39,407 bases of DNA from Alphaproteobacteria bacterium. Lineage in GTDB: Bacteria > Pseudomonadota > Alphaproteobacteria > UBA2966. The notes beneath the pieces were generated by a model. The model searched no databases, had not been told where the DNA came from, and worked only from the letters and a program-made list of their open reading frames with translations. How positions within the stretch are numbered: position 1 is the first letter of the stretch; each line of letters opens with the position of its first letter. Shown here in pieces: positions 1-9,407 of this stretch. Location: contig JAGWAU010000042.1 of assembly GCA_021296255.1 (NCBI GenBank), positions 1 to 39,407 on the forward strand, written 5' to 3'. The position numbers and the translations under genes were made by a program.

Positions 1-1
1 G

Positions 2-1672
2 GAAAAGGCCTTGGACGACTACTACGATTGGGGCGCCTACACGCGAGAGGTCTCCACTCGGTCGGCGGAGGCGCAATCGTGGTTCGACCGGGGCCTCGCA
101 TGGGCTTACGGCTTCAACCAGGAAGAAGCCCTGCGCTGTTTTCGCCGGGCCGCGGCGGCCGACCCCGCGTGCGCCATGGCGCAGTGGGGCGTCGCGTACG
201 CCGCCGGCCCCTACTACAACCGCCTGTGGCATCAGTTCGATGCGACCGAGCTGGCTGAAAAACTCGCGGAAACCCACACTGCGGCGCAACAGGCGCTCGC
301 CCTTCGGGAAGGCGCGACCGGCGTCGAGCGCATGCTCGTCGAGGCGATGGCGCGACGCTGTCCGTCGAACCGGCCGGCGGCGGACTTCACCGCGTGGACT
401 GACGATTACGCGGCCGCCATGCGCGACGTCCAGGGCGCCTATCCGGACGACCCGGACGTCTCCGCGTTGTTCGCCGATGCGCTGATGTGCCGCACGCCGT
501 GGAAGCTCTGGGACCTGAAGAGCGGCGAGGCCCGCCCCGGCGCCTCGACGCTCGAAGCACGCGAGGTTCTCGAGCAGGCCATGGCGGAACGGAGACGCAG
601 GGGAGAGCCGGGACACGCCGGGCAGTTGCACTTCTACATCCACCTCATGGAGATGTCTCCGACGCCCGAGGCGGCGCTCCGCGCCGGAGACGAGCTCCAC
701 GCGCTGGCCGCGGACTGCGGCCACCTCCATCACATGCCGACGCACATCGACTTCCAGTGCGGACAGTATCACGACGTCGTCGTGCGCAACTCCGAGGCCA
801 TCCTGGCCGACCGCAAGTTCCTGGAGCGGGAAGGTCCGCTCAACATGTTTTCCTACTCGCGCATCCACAACATCCACTTCAAGCTTTACGGCGCGATGTT
901 TCTCGGCAATTACGGATCCGCGATGGCGGCGGTGACGGAGTTCGAGGAGACCGTTCCCGAAGCGCTGATCCGAATCGAGTCCCCGCCCATGGCGGACCTG
1001 CTGGAAGGCTACTATGGACTAAAGCCGCATGCGCTGATCCGTTTCGGTCGCTGGCGGGAGATCCTCGATGAACCCCTGCCGTCCGATCCGGCGCTTTACC
1101 TGGCCACCACTGCGGTCGCCCGCTACGCGCGCACCGCCGCGTACGCGGCCCTGGGGGACGTGACCCGCGCCGAGAGGGAGAAGGATCTCTTCGATGCCGC
1201 TGTGGCGCTCGTGCCGCCGACGCGCATGCTGTTCAATAACGTCTGGCTCGATGTTTTGGCGATCGCGTCCGAGATGCTGCGCGGCGAGATCGAGTACCGG
1301 AAGGGGCGTCACGACCTCGCCTTCGCCCACCTGCGCGGCGCGATCGAGCTCGAGGACGATCTTCCCTACGACGAGCCGTGGGGCTGGATGCAGCCGGTCC
1401 GGCACGCCCTTGGCGCGCTGCTCCTGGAGCAGGGCAGGATCGCGGAGGCGGAAGCGGTGTACCGCGAAGACCTCGGGCTGGCCGAGCACGTGATCCGCGC
1501 CCGCCAGCATCCGGACAACGTGTGGAGCCTGCACGGCCTGCACGAGTGCCTGCGCCGCCAGGACAAGACGGCGCAGGCGGACCTGATGGCGCCGCGCCTC
1601 AGGCTCGCGCTCGCCCGGACCGACGTGCCGATCGAGTCCTCGTGTTTCTGTCGCCTGCGGCACGACTGGTGA
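2..1672 (+). CDS. Tetratricopeptide-repeat protein, 5' end at or beyond window edge
   Basis: The reading frame is open from the first bases of the window and the only start inside is a TTG at position 11, so the true start probably lies just upstream; about 553 residues are visible. The protein is rich in alpha-helical repeats with TPR-like spacing: residues about 25-60 carry the AWAYGFNQEEALRCFRRAA pattern and further repeats occur near residues 430-500. No signal peptide or membrane segment is seen. The family (stand-alone TPR proteins of about 550 residues with an N-terminal 'WFDRGL.W.YGFN.EEA' motif) is widespread and has no defined biochemical role; TPRs normally mediate protein-protein contacts. 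It ends 193 bp before the Rieske oxygenase, so a shared transcript is doubtful. Identity as a TPR protein is fairly secure; function is unknown. Confidence 0.8.
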   Translation, partial: EKALDDYYDWGAYTREVSTRSAEAQSWFDRGLAWAYGFNQEEALRCFRRAAAADPACAMAQWGVAYAAGPYYNRLWHQFDATELAEKLAETHTAAQQALALREGATGVERMLVEAMARRCPSNRPAADFTAWTDDYAAAMRDVQGAYPDDPDVSALFADALMCRTPWKLWDLKSGEARPGASTLEAREVLEQAMAERRRRGEPGHAGQLHFYIHLMEMSPTPEAALRAGDELHALAADCGHLHHMPTHIDFQCGQYHDVVVRNSEAILADRKFLEREGPLNMFSYSRIHNIHFKLYGAMFLGNYGSAMAAVTEFEETVPEALIRIESPPMADLLEGYYGLKPHALIRFGRWREILDEPLPSDPALYLATTAVARYARTAAYAALGDVTRAEREKDLFDAAVALVPPTRMLFNNVWLDVLAIASEMLRGEIEYRKGRHDLAFAHLRGAIELEDDLPYDEPWGWMQPVRHALGALLLEQGRIAEAEAVYREDLGLAEHVIRARQHPDNVWSLHGLHECLRRQDKTAQADLMAPRLRLALARTDVPIESSCFCRLRHDW

Positions 1673-1736
1673 TCCGTCAGGAGACCCGGCATCCCACACG
1701 ACGGTACCTGAGGGCAGGCAGGCCACGCTCTCAGGT

Positions 1737-1791
1737 GCCCGGCCCGCCGGGCGGGACACCAGCATTCGTGGAACAGACGCAAGAACGTCTG
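1737..1791. terminator. Two small stem-loops after the TPR gene
   Basis: Two perfect 6-bp stems lie in the 193-bp gap: GCCCGG/CCGGGC with a 4-nt loop (1737-1752) and CAGACG/CGTCTG with a 6-nt loop (1774-1791). Neither is followed by a T-run, so they could act as weak or Rho-assisted ends for the TPR gene, or be chance pairing in GC-rich DNA. Confidence 0.3.
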
Positions 1792-1865
1792 CTATACCCG
1801 GATTTCCAAGCATTACTGGCTGAATCCTTTTGTCGGGAGTGTCGAAGCAGCACGGCAGGACCAAG

Positions 1866-3020
1866 ATGAGCAACTCACAGGTTGTCCGTGAGCTTCTCGC
1901 GACGCTTGCGGAAATAAAGGATATGAATGCCAGTGAGGCGAGAACATTGCCCCCGGCGTTTTACACTTCTGAGGAATTTCTCGAACTCGAAAAGAAAGAG
2001 ATCTTTTTGAAGGAGTGGCTCTGCCTCGGCCGGGTTGGGGAAGTCCCCAACCCGGGAGATTACTTTCCAATCCAGATCCTTGACGAACCGCTTCTTGTCG
2101 CACGCGGCCATGACGGAAAGATACGCGTGCTGTCGAACGTCTGTCGTCACCGATCTTCTATAGTGGTCGAAGGCAGGGGCAACAGCGGGCATTTCGTGTG
2201 TCCGTACCACGCTTGGACCTACAAGAATGACGGCCAACTTTTGCGCGCGCCCCATATGGACGAGGTGGAAACATTCGATGTCAGGAATTGCCGGCTGCCC
2301 GAGCTGAAGTCGGAGGTATGGCAGGGATTTATTTTCGTGAATCTGGACGGCAATGCGACACCTCTAGAGCCACGTCTGGAAGGACTAGAGCCTTACATAA
2401 GGAACCAGCACCCAGGAGATATGGTCTACCAGTGGAGCAGAGAGCACGCATGCAACGCCAACTGGAAGTGTGTTGCCGAGAACGCTCTGGAGGGTTATCA
2501 CCTCAGTACGCTGCACCGCAGGACGCTGCATTCCAGCACGCCGACCCGGCTGAGCGAAAAGCTTCCATGTGGCGAGAGCTATACCGCTTACAAGTCTGGC
2601 TACGACCCCAAATTCCGGCCACAGATGCCTGTCCATCCCGATGTGACGGACGAGGAAAAGCGCTTTAGCGTGCTGTTTTTCATTTACCCTTCGCTCGTCG
2701 TGTCTGTAGCGGCTCGACGAATGGTTTATTTGTATTTCTTTCCGTGCTCGGCGAGCCGGTTAGTCGTCCGCCAAGGACTTGCCACGTTTGATCCACAGCC
2801 GTCGGCAGAAACTCTTGAGACGATGCTGGATCCCCGGATTGTCGAAGAAGACTTGGAACAGATGGAACGACTTGGGCGAGGCCTCAAGTCGCGTTACGTA
2901 GCGTCCAGCCCGCTGGGTCCGCTCAATCTTGAAGGTACGGTTTGGGACATTTTTCAGTACGTGGCTCGAAAACTTGTTACCGAGGAAGCGCGCGGAACCA
3001 GTATCCGTCGGGCGTCATAA
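1866..3020 (+). CDS. Rieske non-heme iron ring-hydroxylating oxygenase, alpha subunit
   Basis: A 384-residue protein starting at ATG 1866; an in-frame start 36 bp upstream is less likely because conserved sequence begins later. The Rieske [2Fe-2S] motif is complete: C93-x-H95 and C112-x2-H115. The catalytic mononuclear-iron motif is also present, with ENALEGYH at 205-212 followed by H217; D329 in EEDLEQME is the likely third ligand. Such enzymes insert oxygen into aromatic rings, quaternary amines or similar substrates using electrons from a separate reductase. No reductase, ferredoxin or beta subunit lies beside it, so the partner must be elsewhere. Codon use is less GC-rich than the flanking genes (AAA, GAA, TTT, AAT are common), suggesting recent acquisition. 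Substrate cannot be assigned. Confidence 0.9.
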   Translation: MSNSQVVRELLATLAEIKDMNASEARTLPPAFYTSEEFLELEKKEIFLKEWLCLGRVGEVPNPGDYFPIQILDEPLLVARGHDGKIRVLSNVCRHRSSIVVEGRGNSGHFVCPYHAWTYKNDGQLLRAPHMDEVETFDVRNCRLPELKSEVWQGFIFVNLDGNATPLEPRLEGLEPYIRNQHPGDMVYQWSREHACNANWKCVAENALEGYHLSTLHRRTLHSSTPTRLSEKLPCGESYTAYKSGYDPKFRPQMPVHPDVTDEEKRFSVLFFIYPSLVVSVAARRMVYLYFFPCSASRLVVRQGLATFDPQPSAETLETMLDPRIVEEDLEQMERLGRGLKSRYVASSPLGPLNLEGTVWDIFQYVARKLVTEEARGTSIRRAS

Positions 3021-3447
3021 GCTGCACCCCAGCCGGCAAGATCGACACGCCCTGCGCCCTGCATGCGTTCGACATGCGCCACCTGCCCCAAGCTGCTCGA
3101 TCGCCAACGCCGCATGCCTCTCTTGACCACCGCCATCGGCGCCTGCCCGAAGCCACCGTACGTGCGCCTCCCGGACTGATCCACGGCACCGGGTGTGTAG
3201 ACGCGCAATAGTCTCTGTGAATCGTGAAGAGGCGTGATAGATCGGCGCAGTGGCAACTCTCTCGCGGGGGATGGGCGGTGTCGTGATCCGCGTACCTATG
3301 GACTGACGGAGCACCTCTGCGCGATCGCCCGGGCGGCAGAACCCACTCATAATTGATGACGATCCTCGACCAACACGTCATGATGATGCAGCCCCCATCA
3401 GGCAGACCCGCCTGACTTGGTGGGGATATCAAACGAGGGAGGTATCG
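3021..3447. other. 427-bp gap without a recognisable gene
   Basis: Both strands hold open frames here, but none has a family signature I recognise and the composition looks like non-coding or decayed DNA. It separates two genes (Rieske oxygenase and sodC) that look foreign to the ispA-dxs neighbourhood. The promoter of sodC should lie in its last 100 bp, but I see no convincing -35/-10 pair. Confidence 0.4.
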
Positions 3448-3963
3448 ATGAGATTGAGCAGCTTCTCTTTGATCGCGGTGACCGGAGTCGCGCTGGTCAT
3501 GAGCACGTTCCAGACAGCGGGTGCGGCGGAGCAAGCACGAGCGAAGATGATGAATGCGAATGGGGAAGGCGTCGGCGAGGTAACTCTCGACGAGACACCG
3601 CACGGTACGCTTCTGCACGCAACCTTGGAAAACCTGCCGGCAGGCACCCATGCGTTCCATGTTCACTCGGTCGGCAAGTGCGAACCGCCATTCAAGTCCG
3701 CAGGCGGTCATTTCAACCCCGAGGGGAAGATGCATGGCATCCTGAGCGCTGATGGATTGCACGTCGGCGATATGCCCAACATCCACGTGCCGGCATCGGG
3801 TAGTTTGGAGATCGAGGTCCTGAATACTCTGCTGAAGCTGGATTCCACCCTGTTTGACAGCGACGGTGCGGCCATTGTGATCCACGCGGGCGCTGACGAC
3901 TACAAGTCCGATCCGGCCGGCGCGGCAGGCCCGCGCATTGCCTGCGGTGTCATTGGCCGATAG
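3448..3963 (+). CDS. sodC: Periplasmic Cu/Zn superoxide dismutase
   Basis: A 171-residue protein with a cleavable signal peptide (hydrophobic core at about residues 7-20, likely cut after the ala-rich stretch near 26). All catalytic-site residues can be seen: copper ligands H71, H73 and H146, bridging H88 in GGHFNP, zinc ligands H96, H105 and D108, and the disulfide pair C78/C166 in the ACGVIG ending. It dismutates superoxide in the periplasm. ATG 3448 follows a strong GAGGGAGG ribosome-binding site 7 nt upstream. It stands as a single gene between the featureless 3021-3447 gap and a damaged xseB. Length is normal for bacterial SodC. The assignment is secure. Confidence 0.97.
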   Translation: MRLSSFSLIAVTGVALVMSTFQTAGAAEQARAKMMNANGEGVGEVTLDETPHGTLLHATLENLPAGTHAFHVHSVGKCEPPFKSAGGHFNPEGKMHGILSADGLHVGDMPNIHVPASGSLEIEVLNTLLKLDSTLFDSDGAAIVIHAGADDYKSDPAGAAGPRIACGVIGR

Positions 3964-4083
3964 GAGCCCGGTGCCGTCGGCAGCCAGCCGGACTTCAGCC
4001 GGCCCGAACCATCAGCGACGCCGGAGGCCGCAGGATTTATTATAGGAGTCAGAAGAAAACGATATTTGTGCTTATGTCTGGGC

Positions 4084-4273
4084 CCCGTCATGATCCTCAG
4101 CATGCTGGAAACCGGTGAGGCGAATTTCGACAAGTGCCATCGGCACCTACGATCACGGTATCGCCCTGAAGTCTCACTGCAAGACCAAGCTGAGCGAGGC
4201 AAAGGCCCGGGTCGAGAAGATCGCCTTCGAGGGTTCGGAGCCCGCCGGTCTGGAGTTCGCGGATCATGGCTGA
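4084..4273 (+). pseudogene. xseB: Truncated, frameshifted exodeoxyribonuclease VII small subunit
   Basis: The 3' part of xseB is recognisable in two frames. Frame one gives the helix ending LETGEANFDK (to about 4134); after one extra base at about 4135 the second frame continues AIGTYDHGIALKSHCKTKL and runs to TGA 4271-4273. Removing T4135 restores the usual GE..DLEQAI.AYERG.ALK.HC alignment of XseB. The first roughly 15-20 residues and any normal start are missing; upstream sequence (AT-rich around 4035-4070) does not resemble XseB. XseB is the small subunit of exonuclease VII. Its stop overlaps the ispA start (ATGGCTGA), the usual alphaproteobacterial coupling. Either a real pseudogene created when the upstream DNA arrived, or an assembly break plus an indel error. 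Confidence 0.75.
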
Positions 4274-5171
4274 AGTCCTGATCGATACCGACCTCGCCGG
4301 AGCGATGGCGGATACTGCCACGGCCGTGGAGGATGTGCTGCGCCGCGAGCTGCCGGAGCCAAAAGGGCCGGCGGCGAGGCTCCACGACGCGATGCGCTAC
4401 GGTGCCCTCGGCGGCGGCAAGCGGCTGCGGGCGTTCCTCGTCAGAACAGGCGCCAGGCTTGCCGAAGCCGACGACGAAGGCGCACTCCGCGTTGCGGCCG
4501 CGGTCGAAATGATGCACGCCTATTCCCTGATCCACGACGATCTGCCCGCGATGGACGACGACGACATGCGCCGCGGCAAGCCGTCCTGCCATATTGCCTT
4601 CGACGAAGCGACGGCAATTCTTGCCGGGGACGCCTTGTTGACCAGCACGTTCGAGGTTCTTTCACACGAAGCGACCCATCCCTCCGCCGAGATTCGGCTG
4701 GAGCTCGTGCGCGCTCTTGCCGAGGCATCCGGCGCGAGCGGCATGGTGGGCGGCCAGATGATCGACCTCGCGGCGCAGCATCAAGGGGCCGATTTCGACC
4801 TGATCACGGTGCTCGAGAGGATGAAGACCGGAGCGCTCATCGCGTTCAGCTGCGAGGCGGGTGCGATCCTCGGAGAATGTTCCGAACCGGTGCGCGACGT
4901 GCTCCGCGCCTACGGCTACGACATCGGCCTGGCCTTTCAGATCGTCGACGATCTGCTTGACGTGACCGGCGACGAAGCTGCCCTCGGCAAGAAGGTCGGC
5001 AAGGACGCGGCGGCAGGCAAGGCAACGTTCATCGGCGCTCTGGGCGTGGAAGGGGCAAGGCGCGAGGCGCGTTCCCTGATCGACCGCGGGGTCGCGCGCT
5101 TGGACGGCTTCGGCGCTGACGCCGAACCGTTGCGCGCCTTGGGTACGTTTGTGCTGCAGCGCAGGAACTAA
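4266..5171 (+). CDS. ispA: Farnesyl diphosphate synthase (short-chain trans-prenyltransferase)
   Basis: A 301-residue all-helical prenyltransferase that condenses IPP with DMAPP/GPP to make farnesyl diphosphate. The first aspartate-rich motif [10 protein letters not shown] is at residues 91-100, the second, DDLLD, at 228-232; GGKR (50-53) and GGQMIDL (162-168) are the usual phosphate-binding and substrate positions. The ATG at 4266 overlaps the stop of the xseB remnant, the normal start for this coupled gene. It is followed 17 bp later by dxs, so the two are almost certainly co-transcribed; with xseB damaged, translation coupling and promoter supply for ispA may have changed. Product chain length (C15) is inferred from family and context. 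Confidence 0.95.
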   Translation: MAEVLIDTDLAGAMADTATAVEDVLRRELPEPKGPAARLHDAMRYGALGGGKRLRAFLVRTGARLAEADDEGALRVAAAVEMMHAYSLIHDDLPAMDDDDMRRGKPSCHIAFDEATAILAGDALLTSTFEVLSHEATHPSAEIRLELVRALAEASGASGMVGGQMIDLAAQHQGADFDLITVLERMKTGALIAFSCEAGAILGECSEPVRDVLRAYGYDIGLAFQIVDDLLDVTGDEAALGKKVGKDAAAGKATFIGALGVEGARREARSLIDRGVARLDGFGADAEPLRALGTFVLQRRN

Positions 5172-5188
5172 AGGGCGAGGGACTGGCC

Positions 5189-7111
5189 ATGGTTGTCGAT
5201 ACCACCCATCTGGACCGCGTCAAATGGCCGCGGGACCTGCATGACATGTCCGTCGGTGAGTTGAAAAAGGTTGCGGAGGAGTTACGCGCCGAGATGATCG
5301 ATGCGGTTTCGACGACCGGCGGGCATCTCGGCGCCGGGCTCGGCGTGATCGAGCTCACAGTCGCGCTGCATCACCTGTTCGACACCCCCGAGGACATCCT
5401 GATCTGGGATGTCGGGCACCAGTGCTACCCGCACAAGATTCTCACCGGCCGGCGTGATCGTATCCGCACGATCCGCCAGGGCGGCGGGCTCTCGGGATTC
5501 ACCAAGCGGTCGGAGAGCGAGTACGACCCGTTCGGTGCGGCGCACGCCTCGACATCGGTATCCGCGGGGCTCGGTTTCGCCGTTGGCCGCGACCTCCAGG
5601 ACAGGAACAACCGGGTGGTCGCGGTGATCGGGGACGGCGCGTTGACCGGTGGGATGTCCTATGAGGGGCTCAATCACGCCGGTTCGTTGGACAGCCGGCT
5701 AATCGTGATTCTCAATGACAACGACATGTCGATCGCACCGCCGGTCGGCGCGATGAGTGGCTATCTGTCCCGCCTGATCTCGTCCAAGAGCTATCGCAGC
5801 CTGCGCGATGTCGCCCATCACATCGCCGAAAGATTCCCCCGCGCCGTCGAGCGGGGCGTGAAACGTGCGGAGGAATACGCGCGCGGACTGGTGACCGGCG
5901 GGACGCTGTTCGAAGAGCTCGGCTTTTTCTACGTCGGCCCCGTCGACGGCCACAATCTCGACCATCTGCTGCCGGTCCTGCGCAACGTCCGCGACGACAA
6001 GGCAGAGGGACCGATCCTGGTTCATGTGGTCACGGTGAAAGGCAAGGGCTATGCGCCGGCAGAGGAATCGTCGGACAGGTATCACGGCGTCTCCAAGTTC
6101 GAAGTGGTCACCGGCGTACAGGACAAACCCAGGACGAACGTCCCTTCCTTCACCAAGGTGTTCGCCAACAGCCTGATCGCCGAGGCGGAGAAGGACGACA
6201 AGATCGTCGCGATCACCGCGGCAATGCCGTCGGGTACCGGCGTCGACGCGTTCCAGAAGGCGTTCCCGCACCGCGCATTCGATGTCGGCTTGGCCGAACA
6301 GCACGCCGTGACGTTCGCCGCGGGACTCGCCGCGGACGGGATGAAGCCGATTGCCGCGATCTATTCGACCTTTCTGCAGCGCGCCTTTGACCAGATCGTC
6401 CACGACGTGGCGATCCAGAGCCTGCCGGTGCGCTTCGCGATGGACCGTGCCGGTCTTGTCGGTGCCGACGGCCAGACCCACGCCGGCGCGTTCGACATCG
6501 CCTATCTCGGTTGCCTGCCGGGGCTGGTTCTGATGGCGGCGGCGGACGAAGCGGAGCTGGTCCATATGGTTACGACCGCGCTCGCGATCGACGACCGGCC
6601 ATCGGGTCTCCGCTATCCGCGCGGCGAAGGGTTCGGCGTCAACCTGCCGGATCAGGGCGAGGCATTGCCGATCGGCAAGGGCCGCGTGATGCGCGAAGGG
6701 TCGACGATCGCGATCCTTTCCTACGGTGCACGGCTGTATGAGGCGCTGGCGGCCGCGGACGATTTGGCCGCGAAGGGCATTTCCGCCACGGTTGCCGATG
6801 CGCGATTCGCCAAGCCGCTCGACGAGGAGCTGATCCTGCGGCTCGCGCGTGAGCACGAGGTTCTGATCACCATCGAAGAGGGATCGATCGGCGGGTTCAG
6901 CTCGCAAGTGCTCCACATGTTGGCGCTCCGGCAGGTGTTGGACGGCGGGCTCAAGATCCGCCCGATGGTGCTGCCCGACCTGTTTCTCGATCAGGACAAG
7001 CCGCAGCGCCAGTACGAGGCGGCGGAGCTGAACGCACGTCACATCGTCGCCACCGCTCTCGAAGCTCTGGGACTCGGGGAGACCGCTGCGGCGAAAGCCG
7101 GGGGCCCCTGA
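5189..7111 (+). CDS. dxs: 1-deoxy-D-xylulose-5-phosphate synthase
   Basis: A 640-residue thiamine-diphosphate enzyme that condenses pyruvate and glyceraldehyde-3-phosphate, the first step of the MEP isoprenoid pathway. The TPP motif starts at GDG 148-150 and ends at NDND 176-179; H46 in GGHLGAG and the GLAEQHAV segment near residue 370 (catalytic Glu) are intact, as are the transketolase C-terminal domain features. Length matches the family. The start is ATG 5189 with GAGGGA upstream, 17 bp after ispA. The tlyA-like gene often found next in alphaproteobacteria is absent; instead a 205-bp gap leads to a truncated pseudogene. Confidence 0.98.
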   Translation: MVVDTTHLDRVKWPRDLHDMSVGELKKVAEELRAEMIDAVSTTGGHLGAGLGVIELTVALHHLFDTPEDILIWDVGHQCYPHKILTGRRDRIRTIRQGGGLSGFTKRSESEYDPFGAAHASTSVSAGLGFAVGRDLQDRNNRVVAVIGDGALTGGMSYEGLNHAGSLDSRLIVILNDNDMSIAPPVGAMSGYLSRLISSKSYRSLRDVAHHIAERFPRAVERGVKRAEEYARGLVTGGTLFEELGFFYVGPVDGHNLDHLLPVLRNVRDDKAEGPILVHVVTVKGKGYAPAEESSDRYHGVSKFEVVTGVQDKPRTNVPSFTKVFANSLIAEAEKDDKIVAITAAMPSGTGVDAFQKAFPHRAFDVGLAEQHAVTFAAGLAADGMKPIAAIYSTFLQRAFDQIVHDVAIQSLPVRFAMDRAGLVGADGQTHAGAFDIAYLGCLPGLVLMAAADEAELVHMVTTALAIDDRPSGLRYPRGEGFGVNLPDQGEALPIGKGRVMREGSTIAILSYGARLYEALAAADDLAAKGISATVADARFAKPLDEELILRLAREHEVLITIEEGSIGGFSSQVLHMLALRQVLDGGLKIRPMVLPDLFLDQDKPQRQYEAAELNARHIVATALEALGLGETAAAKAGGP

Positions 7112-7316
7112 CAAGCGCCGTTCCCGACGCGTTTGTCGAGGCCCGCGGGCGGGCCGCCAGCGGCACGGAAACCCGGGCCCTGATCCGAGTCGGTCGGATG
7201 TGGTCCGGCGACACAGCGGGGCTGCCGCTCAATCTCATGGTCGCCGGTTCCAGACCGAGGTCAGGACCCGGGCCGCGCCGAGAGCTGCGATCGGCGGAGA
7301 ATGCCGCCGGACGTCA

Positions 7317-7608
7317 TCAACCGCGCGGCTCGTCGAACACGAACAGGCTCTTGTTGCCGTCGTCGGCGACTTCGAGGACCTTGATCCGAAGCTGCCGCCG
7401 GCTTTCCTGCCCCTGCTTGTTGCGCAGCACCACGGTTTGGCGGGCCGTGAAATTGCCGAACCCCGAGTCCTGTTCGCGAGCCTCGGTCGCGATCCTGAGG
7501 CCGACTTCCTCGGCGCTTTCCGCGCTCGTCGACGCGGGCAATTGAGAGGACCGCCGGCACGATCAAACAACGGGCGAGCAGCGCGGCTCGGTCGACAAGC
7601 AAGCGCAT
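7317..7608 (-). pseudogene. Truncated LolA-like outer-membrane lipoprotein-sorting family protein
   Basis: On the minus strand, ATG 7608 follows an excellent GGAGGAAG site and encodes a signal-peptide-like start (MRLLVDRAALLARCLIVPAV). Near 7541 the frame must shift by one base to continue into LPASTSAESAEEVG and then TARQTVVLRNKQGQESRR...KSLFVFDEPR. This is the N-terminal third of the LolA-like family (COG2834/PF17131-type, periplasmic lipid/lipoprotein carriers), which normally continues with a 'D-V-K-G-T' segment and about 150 more residues. Here a stop follows FDEPRG and no continuation is found in any frame downstream. The gene is therefore both frameshifted and 3'-truncated. Confidence 0.7.
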
Positions 7609-7839
7609 CGTCACTTCCTCCGATCGATGCAAGGACGAAAGAACGGCCTCCCTCTCTCGGTACTCGCGCGTAAACAGCCCCTCATCGTCGCCGGGAAAGT
7701 TAGAAGCAGGCGGAGGGACAGCGCGCATCTCGTAGCGTCATCGCTCCTGCCTCCTCATCCACATGGGCCCAGGACACCCCGAAATGCTACCCCCAATTGA
7801 ATTGGCGAACGCAAGATATCTCAGAGTGCCAGGAAAATA

Positions 7840-7915
7840 TGGTGCTGCAGAGAGGACTCGAACCTCCGACCTGCTGATTACGAATCAGCTGCTCTGCCAT
7901 CTGAGCTACTGCAGC
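7840..7915 (-). tRNA. tRNA-Thr (anticodon CGT)
   Basis: A 76-nt cloverleaf on the minus strand. The acceptor stem GCTGCAG pairs with CTGCAGC, followed by discriminator A and an encoded CCA. The D arm is GCTC/GAGC; the anticodon stem GCTGA/TCAGC encloses loop TTCGTAA with anticodon CGT, reading ACG (Thr); the T arm carries TTCGAGT. No integrase or duplicated 3' end lies beside it. Confidence 0.96.
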
Positions 7916-7964
7916 ACGGGGGCTGACGTCATGGCGTCGCGTGCCCATCCGGCAGCCGCGCAAG

Positions 7965-9407
7965 CTACGCCTTGGGCGGAGAGGCGTCAACGATATCCCC
8001 GCCCTCCTCCTGAAGCGCGGGCAGCCTAAGCGCCGGGTCGGCGGTGGCATCCGGCAGAGTCCCGGAAAGCCGCGCCAGGGCCGCAGGCGAACCACCGTTT
8101 CCGTCAGCCGCTGCCGGGCGCGGTTCCGGCGGCGCACCCCAGGCGAGGGAGTCAAATCGGCCGCACTGCTCGCAGTGGGGCGACCAGGCGGACGCCGGTG
8201 TGCCGCAACCCCGGCACACCCAGGTATCGTCGGGCGGCGCGGACGACATCCTCTGGAGCCACGCGCCCGCGGACGCGGGACCGTGCTGGCCTTCCTCGAC
8301 CTGGGCCATGAGACGGCACAGACGCCGTTCTTCGCGCCCGACGAGGGCCTTGTCGAGATGACCGTGCGCCTCGTGCCAACGGCGCGCGGCGATCAGGACC
8401 CCCGCTAGCGCCACGTGCCCCTCTCGATGCCCGGCATTGAGGCGATCGAGCCGTGCGATCCGCCGTACCCGCCGGGCCGGATCGTCTCCGGGATGAAGGG
8501 CGAGATAGAGGGCGGCCAATTCGGGGTGCGGCGACGTGCGCCAGCTAGCCTCGATGACGCGCACGGCCTTGCCCGTCTCGCCGTCGGCCTGATAGTGGCG
8601 CGCGGCGAGGAGCGCCGCGGGGACGAAATCCGGCGACAAGGCATGCGCATCCCGGGACAGGACGGCGGCCTTCTCCGCTTCGCCCGCCGCGTCGGCGTCG
8701 CGAGCCTGCGCGAACAGGGTCAGCGCCTTGCGCCGGCGGCCCGTCGATTTGTCGAACACCTTGCGCCGAGAGGCGTCCTCGAGGGTGGCCTGCGCCTCGT
8801 GCCACAAGCCCGCCGCCGACTGCAGGTCGAAGAGCAGGTTCTGAACCCAGGGAGAGGCCGGCCGCAAGGCCTGGGCGCGCCGCGCATGGCGGAGCGCGGC
8901 CTGGGTGTCGCCTGAACGCAGGGCCTGCACCAGCAGTCCCCGTACGCCGAGGAATTCGGTGTCGGGCGTATCGAGCATGCGCTTGTACAGGCGCGCCGCC
9001 TCCAAGGTATTTCCCGCCTGCTGGGCAGCCTGCGCCGACAGCATGAGAGGGAGCGGCGAGTCACCGAGCAACGCCTGCGCCCGGCGTCCGAGCTTCAAGG
9101 CCTCGTCACCCTCGCCCGCCGCCAGAGCCGTCATGCCGCCGAACAACGCGATCTCGCCCCGGCGCCGGCGGTTGTCCCGGCGCGCCCGGCCGATGGTGCG
9201 CGGGCCGCGCCGGAGCCAGATCCAGCCCCGGTAGGCGAGAGCGCCCGCAGCGAGCAGCACGGCGAAAGCGACGGCACCCGCGGCGACCGAGGTCTCGATG
9301 CGCCAGCCCTGCCAGTCGACGACGATGTCGCCCGGCCGGTCCGCCAGCCACGCCGCCGCGGAGGCGACCAGCGCGAGGCCGACGAACCACCAGAGGACCC
9401 GGATCAT
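7965..9407 (-). CDS. hemY: HemY-type haem-biosynthesis membrane TPR protein with C-terminal zinc ribbon
   Basis: A 480-residue protein. Residues 1-20 and about 42-62 form two hydrophobic membrane segments (HemY_N-type domain), followed by cytoplasmic TPR repeats from about 85 to 370. The C-terminus has a CxxC...CxxC knuckle (CRGCG and CEQCG near 390-415), then a proline/alanine-rich tail. HemY of this kind (not the protoporphyrinogen oxidase also called HemY) is linked to late haem synthesis by operon position; its mechanism is not established. ATG 9407 overlaps the stop of the upstream mitofilin gene by 4 bp (ATGA), indicating translational coupling in hemC-hemD-mitofilin-hemY. Confidence 0.9.
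   Translation of the reverse strand: MIRVLWWFVGLALVASAAAWLADRPGDIVVDWQGWRIETSVAAGAVAFAVLLAAGALAYRGWIWLRRGPRTIGRARRDNRRRRGEIALFGGMTALAAGEGDEALKLGRRAQALLGDSPLPLMLSAQAAQQAGNTLEAARLYKRMLDTPDTEFLGVRGLLVQALRSGDTQAALRHARRAQALRPASPWVQNLLFDLQSAAGLWHEAQATLEDASRRKVFDKSTGRRRKALTLFAQARDADAAGEAEKAAVLSRDAHALSPDFVPAALLAARHYQADGETGKAVRVIEASWRTSPHPELAALYLALHPGDDPARRVRRIARLDRLNAGHREGHVALAGVLIAARRWHEAHGHLDKALVGREERRLCRLMAQVEEGQHGPASAGAWLQRMSSAPPDDTWVCRGCGTPASAWSPHCEQCGRFDSLAWGAPPEPRPAAADGNGGSPAALARLSGTLPDATADPALRLPALQEEGGDIVDASPPKA

Noticed and set aside
3021-3447. Possible mobile-element or intron remnant
   Set aside because: Translations in six frames gave no recognisable transposase or reverse-transcriptase motif.
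4130-4140. Programmed frameshift in xseB
   Set aside because: There is no slippery heptamer or downstream pseudoknot, and the gene also lacks its 5' end.
7840-7915. tRNA-Thr as an integration site for a genomic island
   Set aside because: No integrase, duplicated tRNA 3' end or compositional change is seen on either side.
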